A DNA stretch of 64,000 bases, taken from Homalodisca vitripennis. Taxonomy: Eukaryota > Arthropoda > Insecta > Hemiptera > Cicadellidae. Below are positions 39,501 through 48,500 of this stretch, one piece after another. The translations under genes were made by a program, and so were the position numbers. Position 1 is the first letter of the stretch, and every line of letters begins with the position of its first letter. The stretch is from contig NC_060214.1 in assembly GCF_021130785.1 (NCBI RefSeq), positions 2,011,001-2,075,000 of the forward strand. Direction: 5' to 3'. The notes below the pieces were generated by a model. That model made no database searches. It had not been told where the DNA came from and saw only the letters and a list, made by a program, of their open reading frames with translations.

Positions 39501-42500
39501 ACTTCATTCCTCATAAAAGAATATCTCCAGTGATAAGAGTCATGGTTCACCTTTACTTTATTACCATGCTCATGCGTTATGTGGAGAAATAAGGGGTAAA
39601 CCAATGAGGCTAGATTTACGGAAGGTGATGAAACCCATCCTTTCTGAACTGACATTATTAAACGTACAATACCTTGACAGAATTGTAATGGTATTACACA
39701 ACTTCTTGACTGATCATTTAAATGGAACAACACAGTTCCTTGACAGAACTTGAAATAGGACAACATAATTCCTTGACTAAGAAATAAATGGTACAATTCA
39801 ATTCTTTGATTGAGCATTGAGATGGAACAAAAGAATTCCTTGACTAAGTAATAAATGGTACAATTCAATTCTTTGATTGAGTATTGAGATGGGACAACAG
39901 AATTTCTTGACTAAGAAATAAATGGTACAATTCAATTCTTTGGTTGAGCATTGAGATGGGACAACAGAATTCCTTGACTAAGAAATAAATGGTACAATTC
40001 AATTCTTTGACTGAGCATTGAGATGGGACAACAGAATTCCTTGACTAAGAAATAAATGGTACAATTCAATTCTTTGGTTGAGCATTGAGATGAGACAACA
40101 GAATTCCTTGACTAAGAAATAAATGGTACAATTCAATTCTTTGGTTGAGCATTGAGATGGGACAACAGAATTCCTTGACTAAGAAATAAATGGTACAATT
40201 CAATTCTTTGATTGAGTATTGTGATGAGACAACACAACCCTTAAGTGACAATTACTCTCCTTTTTGTTTATTTTTTACAGACATGTATCCCCCTATTCCA
40301 GACATACAAGTTCCAACTGTAAATGTAGTATCTACTGATGAATTGCAGCTGGTTTAATGTTTCTTGCATTCGGATTCAAATAACAAAGATTCTCTTATCT
40401 CTTAGTCAGAGGGCTCATGAACTGTTTTAATTATTATAAACGATGAAAGGAGAATAAATTATAAGAAAGTATATCGTCGGTAAAGAATAAATGTTCTGGT
40501 GAAAGAAGTGTACAATCGTAGATTTACATCACAAGCACTACAGTGATATCAGACTTGTCTTTTATTTATTGTTACACTTGTTTGGTCACTAAATATTTTA
40601 ATAAATAAATTTAATACTTGTTGTACAAATCTGTGTATTTCATCTCCTGTTACTACACCTTGTATGCCTTTAAATCTAAAACTATTCCAAGATCTTCAAT
40701 TCACAATTTGAAATTGGCAACCGTGATCGAAATTCTATCTTCTGACTGTGCTGAGAGGGATATTCATTGTCATTCACTGATGTCATTGTAGGAGCCAGAG
40801 TTAGCCGTGGAGACTTACGAGAGAGCCATGAAGAGTTCATCCTCAGATCCCAAACTGTCGGCCAGGCTCGGGCGGGTCCTGGTGAAATGTCACCAGTACG
40901 GCAAGGCCATCAAGTGCCTCAGGGATGCTGGTGAGATCTTCACTTTTCAATTTTATTTCAAATTTTTTATTCTCTAGGGAACTCTTCTATTCGGACTGTT
41001 TTTTCTCTAAGTTTAACTTTGTTTTATTTGCTTCTAAAGAGGTTTTTAAGTATTTAGGAAATACTGGGAACATGTTTTGCTGTTGTAGGTGCAGAAGGAA
41101 GCCTGGAACTAGCTCAGCTGTTGGTGAGGTTGGGACAGTTGGAAGCTGCGGAGAATGCCCTCACTGAGGTTCCATTGTCTGACAAGGCTTTTATACTGGC
41201 CAAGGTAAAGTAGACGTTTAGCAAGACAAAATAACCCTGCAGGGAGAAGGGTAACACATTTCCTTCTCCCCTTTGTTATGTCAAGAAAACGTTCCTTCTC
41301 CACCTATGAACTTCACGATTCCCTCCACGTATCCTGTCATTTTAGTATCAGCTAGATTGAGATGTATTACAAAAGCGCATTCAAGCCTAAATTTTATTTA
41401 TGTTAAAAAAGTACTTTATGATATTATTTTACATAATGCCTGATGTCAATTATCATTGTTATGTTGCATACATTTTGTAAACCAAAGAATCTCTCAACAT
41501 GTCATAGAAAAGATCATACAACTTAGACATGATAACAAACTGTTCGACTTCGTTGTTATCAGAAAACGACTTTCCATCCAATGCAAAAAAGCTTGACCAA
41601 AAACTTCTTACCAGTCTAAGTGTAAGAGTTGTAAATGATTTTCAGAAAATTGGACTATTCAGTGTGAAGACATAATTTTTTCAAAACAGTGTCAAATCAC
41701 ATATAACTTTCAGTAACTAGCATTAATAAACCTAAATGTAATCATTAAATGTCAGCTGTTCATTACAGTTCAGCCTACCTGTGTAAGGTTGGCGTTTTTG
41801 TACGGTTAGCATTTTTAGTCACTTTTGTTAAATGACTTGACACAACTTTATGAGTGTTGTAGCAGCCCAAAACCTTTCTTTCATGGTGAAATAGGTGCAT
41901 TTCACACAGTACACAACCATTTTTGTTCCACACAGTTTTCATGCACCCCTACTCTTTCTCTTGGTAGTGCAGGCGACTCTGTCACTTTCCCCCCTCCGCT
42001 AAGCAACACTGTCACACACATTCTTTCCTAAACAATATAATATTAACTCTGACATTTGCTAACAATTTCTGCATTAAGCTATGTGTCTGCTCACTTCTTA
42101 ATTGTGCAGGATCTCTTGTACATTCGAAAAAATAGTAAATTGCGGTTGGTGGTTAAATATGGTACCAGAAATTGGTTTTGAAAACTGAGGTGCTTCATCA
42201 ATGTTTGAGCCAGTTATATAATAAGACTAGAAACAAAATAACCTCAAAAGGAAGAATCATTCACACATATCGAGCGATACTGTGAAAGAGCCGATCTAAG
42301 TGTTTCTGGGATGTTCAGCACAGACAATTGTGTACAGGTGAGAGAGAAGTCTGGTGACATCCAGGGTGCGATGATGGTCCTGAGGGAGGCCAGGGAAGGT
42401 CTGGGTCCTGCAGAGGTGGGGCTGAATGCCAGGATGTGTGCACAGTTGGCGGAATATGCCAGCACACTGCGTGAACACGATTCGGCCATCGGCTTCTACA

Positions 42501-45500
42501 AGCGAGCACTGCAGTACCAACCCGGAGACGCACACATGGAGATAGCTCTCGCCAAGCTGTACATGCAGGTACTTATCAGGATTGTTGTCAAGTCTAATTG
42601 AACTAGATTGTTAATCATATAAAAGAATGTAATAAAAATAATAATTATTATTATTTTATTTTGTATGATTACATCAAAATACAAATGTTATTTTATTATA
42701 AAATGATGTGTAAACTCGCAGATGTTGCCCAAACCATTGCTTTAGTAAAGCTCAGTTCAGCATAATAGTTGGTAATTATATTGGAAGTAAATAAATAAAA
42801 AAATTGTATAAAAGTAACATGGCATAATCTTAGTTCTCCTATTATCTATTCTATTAAGATTTTCCCGTTCAAACTGTGCTGAAAAACAAATTACAAAAAT
42901 TAAGTATTAGAATATACCACATTTAGATCCGAGTCAAATGAAGAACGCCCTAAGTGGCCTTTCTTCCTGACATCCGTAATGACAGAAAAAAAGGAGTGAA
43001 TATTACGTGTCACAAAAATTGTACTCAAACTCCCTCGAAAATTGAACTGTTTCAGAGCAGTGAAGAACACGATTCGAGGAAAAATAACAAAAAGATAGCA
43101 TTACGTCATCAATATCTTATTAGCCTATGATAAAGAAGCCATCTCTGGTTGGTCAGATTGATCAGTGAGTGGTCAGACTGATCAGTAATTGGTTAAGCTT
43201 CAGCCAATCGCGACCTAGCTACCCCTTTCACTCACCTGCCCAAGAATATTACTGGTTCTGCCAGTTTTGGTCTCTCAGTTGTTGGTTGAAATGTTTCAAG
43301 ATTTGAATTATGACAGCAGTTATTCAGTTGAATTGGAATTATGATATTGGGATGCACATGTAAGTTTTCTTTGTAAAAAATTAGCTAGGGTTACATACCT
43401 TATCAGGAAACTAAAGTATAGTATCAGTAGTGAAATGTTAATCACAGCATATTATGCCTTTTTTCCATTCCCAGCTCAGATATGGTGTAACACTTTGGGG
43501 GAATAGTACTAGTGCTAAAACTGCTTTCATTTGGCAAAAGAAAGTAATTAGAATTATTGCAAATGTTGGCAATAGAGTTTCTTGTGTCCCAATTTTTAAA
43601 AAATTTAGAATTATGACCCTTCCATCCCTGTATATTTATTGTACTTTACTTAGTGTCAAAGAACAATTAGACAGTTTTATTAGTAGACAAGAAATACACT
43701 CCTACTGTACAAGAAAAAAATATATGCATGAACAGATGAATGTTTGATTGGAGAAAACCAAAGGCACTTTTATCTATATGAAGATTAAACTTTTTAATAA
43801 ACTTCCTGAAAATAAGTAGATTTAAAAATGTTGTGAGTAATTGGCTTGTTGATAATACATTTTATTCTTTAAATGACTACTTAACCTGTGATATTAGTAC
43901 TTTAATTTTTTAATAGTTATGTTTTTGTTAATAGTTATATCTATTGTTATTTATTTGTTGTTGTTAAACGTATTTTATTGTAAATTTCTATTTGTTGCAT
44001 TGTTATCTATTTATTGTTACTTTTTATTTGTTTTATTGTTATATATTTATTGTTTTTATTTACTATTTAATTTATTCTATATATAATGTTTTAGATATGT
44101 TTTATATTTAACGAGATGCTGCTAAAACCATTTTTACTTTTATTTTCTTTTTAATGACCAAATTGTGGCGTTATTCACATCTACCATGTACATATAACAT
44201 TTACTTTGACTTAGTGTCTAATCATTACACTTGCATTATAGGATTTTAAAGGTATGATAGGAGTAGGCCTTTTAGATATAAGAAAAAGTGACGTCGTCCA
44301 TTGCATTTTCAAGTGCTTAAAGACAATAAAGATTTCTTGATTCTTGACTCTTGATACAGTTTGAACAAAAAAATAACAACCCTCCTCCATAGACTATTGG
44401 ATAAAAGTCACAGCTTTCTGAGAGATAGCTCTAAATTCTCTCAGAGCACTAAAATTCTCTTAATTCTAATCTAAATTCTCTGGAGAGCACTAAAAGGTAA
44501 AGTATGAAATACAGACACAGTGAACCCAAATATAGATATAATGAACCCAGTTAGCTGGCATAGACTAGGAGCTGAGGCGTAAAAAGGAGAGAAAGGACCG
44601 AAAATCTTAATGATCATCATACATGAAATAGGTGGTAACATACTATAGGAAGAGAAGTTGTTAATTGTAATTCATTAAGATTATGAGTTGCAATAAGATA
44701 TTGCATAAAAAAAATACTTGTAGCTTTAAATTTAGAGTAACTTTATGTGTATCACTTCACATTTACTTTACATCATTGCAGTGTGTAGATCTGACATCGA
44801 CCAGACCAGAGTGAAGGTGTTACGTGTATGTCCTATGACATAAACATCAAAGGTAGAGTAAGTCTGTGGGAGGGAATAGAGTATACACTATACAGCTTGT
44901 TTATTTGTTGGCTTACTAATGCTTAAGAAATATGTATATTGCAATTGTTTCCACTCATTATGACAGAGTATGACACTGCAGGTGAACGATTGGAGCTCCT
45001 GCCAAAATGTTTGCTCCACGCTGCTGTCACGTGACCCCGACAACGAGCCTGCCCTGCTCATGTTGGCAGACCTGGCGTACCGCCGGGTGGACCTGCCCGC
45101 TGCTGCAACCCACTTTTCCACCCTGCTGGCCCGCCACCCCACCTACTGGGTGGCCCTGGCTCGCCTGGTGGAGGTCTACCGGCGGACTGCACAGTTATCG
45201 CAGGCACAACCGTTCCTGCAGGCTGCGGCCGCGCTCGCTCCCGGACATCCAGGACTCTCCTACTGCACCGGTAACTAGTGTCGATTCAATCCAAAACTTT
45301 TAATCTCAAATCCGATTGCAAATCTTAATCGATTTTGCATTCTCAGACCTCGAATCCTAATAGTATTTTTAGGAATAATTTGAATTTCTGCCATTCCTTA
45401 ACTTGTAAGTTGTTCAAGAATAACGCTTTAAAGGATTTGTAGAAGTTTAGAGAAGTGGACATATTTTCAGAACTAGGTCATATTCTCTATCTTCAACTTT

Positions 45501-48500
45501 CATTTGATTGAATGTAAAAAATAAGTTTCAAGAGTGCATACCATTTATATGAAAAAATATTACCATATATTTGTACCACTTACAATATATTTGTTAAGCT
45601 TAAGTGTACGAAATGTACAAACCACTCTATCTACATTTAAAAATATTAAGATATAAACATATATGTATTTTTATAAAAATGGTGGTGGCAATTCTCAGGT
45701 GAACTAATATTTAGCGATTTCAATTTTTTTACCAACCATCGGGCAGGTAACTTCCATACATAGACGTCGCAGACAGACAACTGTGTTTTAGCAGTTGGTA
45801 CTTACTGCCGTTCAGTTGTCTGCAGTTAGGCATGCTCTGATGAACTGATATAAAGTACAGTAATATGGTACGGTACTTCACAAATTGATTTTTATTTAAC
45901 CCTTTTTTTCTTTTATATTATGATTTATAGGCTCCAAATGTAAATAATAAAGAATTGTATGTTTTTTTTATGTTAATATAGTTTTGTAATTTTTTAGTAT
46001 CTTTTTTTGCTAAAAAAAAAAACAAAAAAACAAAACAAAGGTTTTATATAACTTGAGGTTTTACAATTCATATTCAATCATAAGTTTTTAAATTTACACA
46101 AACAGTGTTGGTTTTATGTTGAAATGCTTATAGCAATTACAAAAAGAATTAAATTGGTTTTGGAAAAATACTGGACACCTTATACAAATAAATTGCTCTA
46201 ATATTGTACAACATTGACATTTTCTGAGATATTTATTTTGAAAATCATCATATAGTGGTTTTCATACTTTAATAATATTGTAAAAATTATAATTTTGTCT
46301 CTGTTGTATAATTTTAATATTTCTGAGTTAACTAGACAAAATTCCTTTGTTATGGGATTTATACGATTTTTGTTATTCGTAAAGCATGTTAATTGCTGTG
46401 CAGGGCTTTACGAGTGGTATGTGGGGAATGTAAACGCCGCTCTCCATCACTTCAACAGTGCCCGTGGGGACTCTGAGTGGGGACAGCAAGCCTTGCACAA
46501 CATGGTGGAACTGTGTCTGGCAGGGGACTCCGGGGACGGGGCCTCTGTGTCCACAGGGACGAGGCTGCTGTCCCAGATGTCTCCTCACACAGCGGATGAA
46601 GAGAGCAATGTCCGGCTACTCCAGAACTTTGTGCTGCTGGCCTCCAAAGACAAGCAGGATGTAGACTTGGCCATCTCGGACTTGACCACTCTGGCCAGCC
46701 AGGAGAACCTCAGGTGAGACTTACTTGGGGAAGGTTGGATCTGTCTCCTCTTGAGGTCACGTGGACCATCCTCCACTTGGGTGGGTCAACCATCTTGGAA
46801 TAACAGAAGACTAGCTCTACTCCAGCCTGCACTAGTTGAAGTGGGTAAAGAGATATGTACCATTCAGGTTTAGGCTTGCAAAGAGCCTTGGGCATGAAAA
46901 GAGACTCCTACAAACTCAACCATATTTCTCTGTGGTGAATCTGATCTATCAGTCAAGATATCTTGTTATACCTTGTTATTTCGAAAAAAATCAGCCTGAA
47001 GTAAAAAAGTCTTCTGGTGATATATGCTGCTAAATTATGGAATAAATCTTTTTACATTGCCTTTTTCTGAATAAATTACAAAGAATATTTTTATTTTTGA
47101 ACATTTCATGTTGTAATTCATTTTGGAAATTAAAAGTGACAAAAGCATTACTTACTTTAAAAATATTATTGTACCATCACTACAACAAAAACCAAGATGC
47201 ACAGATGTTATTAGACAATTGTTCCATTCATGTCACTAAATCGTAATGTACAATAACATTAGTTTATGAGGGCAGTCTGTTTCACCTACTTTACTCACTG
47301 TGACTAATTAACATGTGTGCTGCAATTTAAAATTCTTCCACTTGTGAAGTGATTAGATTTAAAAAATATAATAAAACCTTCTTTCAAATTATTACTTAAA
47401 ACTTAACTATGAACTAATAATTAAGTTAAATAAATACAGTTATTAATAAATGTTATATTTATTGTATTGGTTTAAAAATTGTAATGCATTTATATTTCAG
47501 ATGGTCAGTAAATTTTGGTTGTGCTCGATATGATAGTAAAGTTTAAAGGTAATTAAAATGTGTTTGCTGTTTAGGGTGGGAGCGACGCTGGGGCTCGCCA
47601 ACGGATATGTCCAACAGAAGCAGACGGCACGGGCGCGCAACCTGCTGAAGCGTGTGGCCAGCGCGGCGTGGCTGGTGGAGGAGGCAGAGCACCTGGAGCG
47701 CTGCTGGCTTCTGTTGGCAGACCTGCACATTCAGGCCGGGCGACACGACGCGGCCACTGAGCTGCTGCGTCGTGCGCTACAGCACAACCAGAGCTGCCAC
47801 CGTGCGTATCAGTTGCTGGGCCTCATCGCGGAGAAAGATCAGAAATATTGTAAGTATTTTACACATCATCATCACAATGAAAGGAAATGTTTACTTTCAA
47901 TTTCAATAATGAAATAACATTAAAAACATTTATGTCTGGACAAAATGAGAAAACTACAAAGAATATTATGGAGTTTTATTTAATAGAATACCACGTGCCT
48001 TATACCCCAACAAGATGGATGAGGGCAAATCCCAAATTTTACACGAGATAACGCATTGAGTAATACTTCAAATTTATGGTCTTTTTGGGATAAAACCATT
48101 TCATTTAGGACATGGAATTAACAACATTGCACAGAGTATTACATTCAATTTTTATTTCATATAAATACTGTTCTATAAAAATGTCATTTACTTAAAAAAA
48201 TAACAAAGTCATTGAAGGAGGAGCTCTTATTGGAAAACACTATTTTCTATTATTTGATAAAAGAAAAGATAACAGTTACACAACAAGTAAGATAAATAAT
48301 TTAAATTGGAAATCCAAAAGATACAATTTTAGGTGAAAATAAAAGTGGAATTTACAAAATTAACTGTGAAGATTGTGATAAGATTTACGTTGGCCAGACA
48401 AAAAGAACCATTAAAAAAAGATTTAAAGAACTCAAAAGATATTATAAATATGGACAAACTGAAAAAATCAGCTATTGCCAAACATGCGTTAGAAATATGA

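Noticed and set aside
36917..40238. Regular repeats considered as CRISPR
   Set aside because: Units are directly adjacent without unique spacers, and the genome is eukaryotic.
39479..40251. Antisense ORFs of 61-129 codons with repeated [15 protein letters not shown] blocks
   Set aside because: By-product of the 67-bp minisatellite; the unit is not a multiple of three and the repeats are not conserved as protein.
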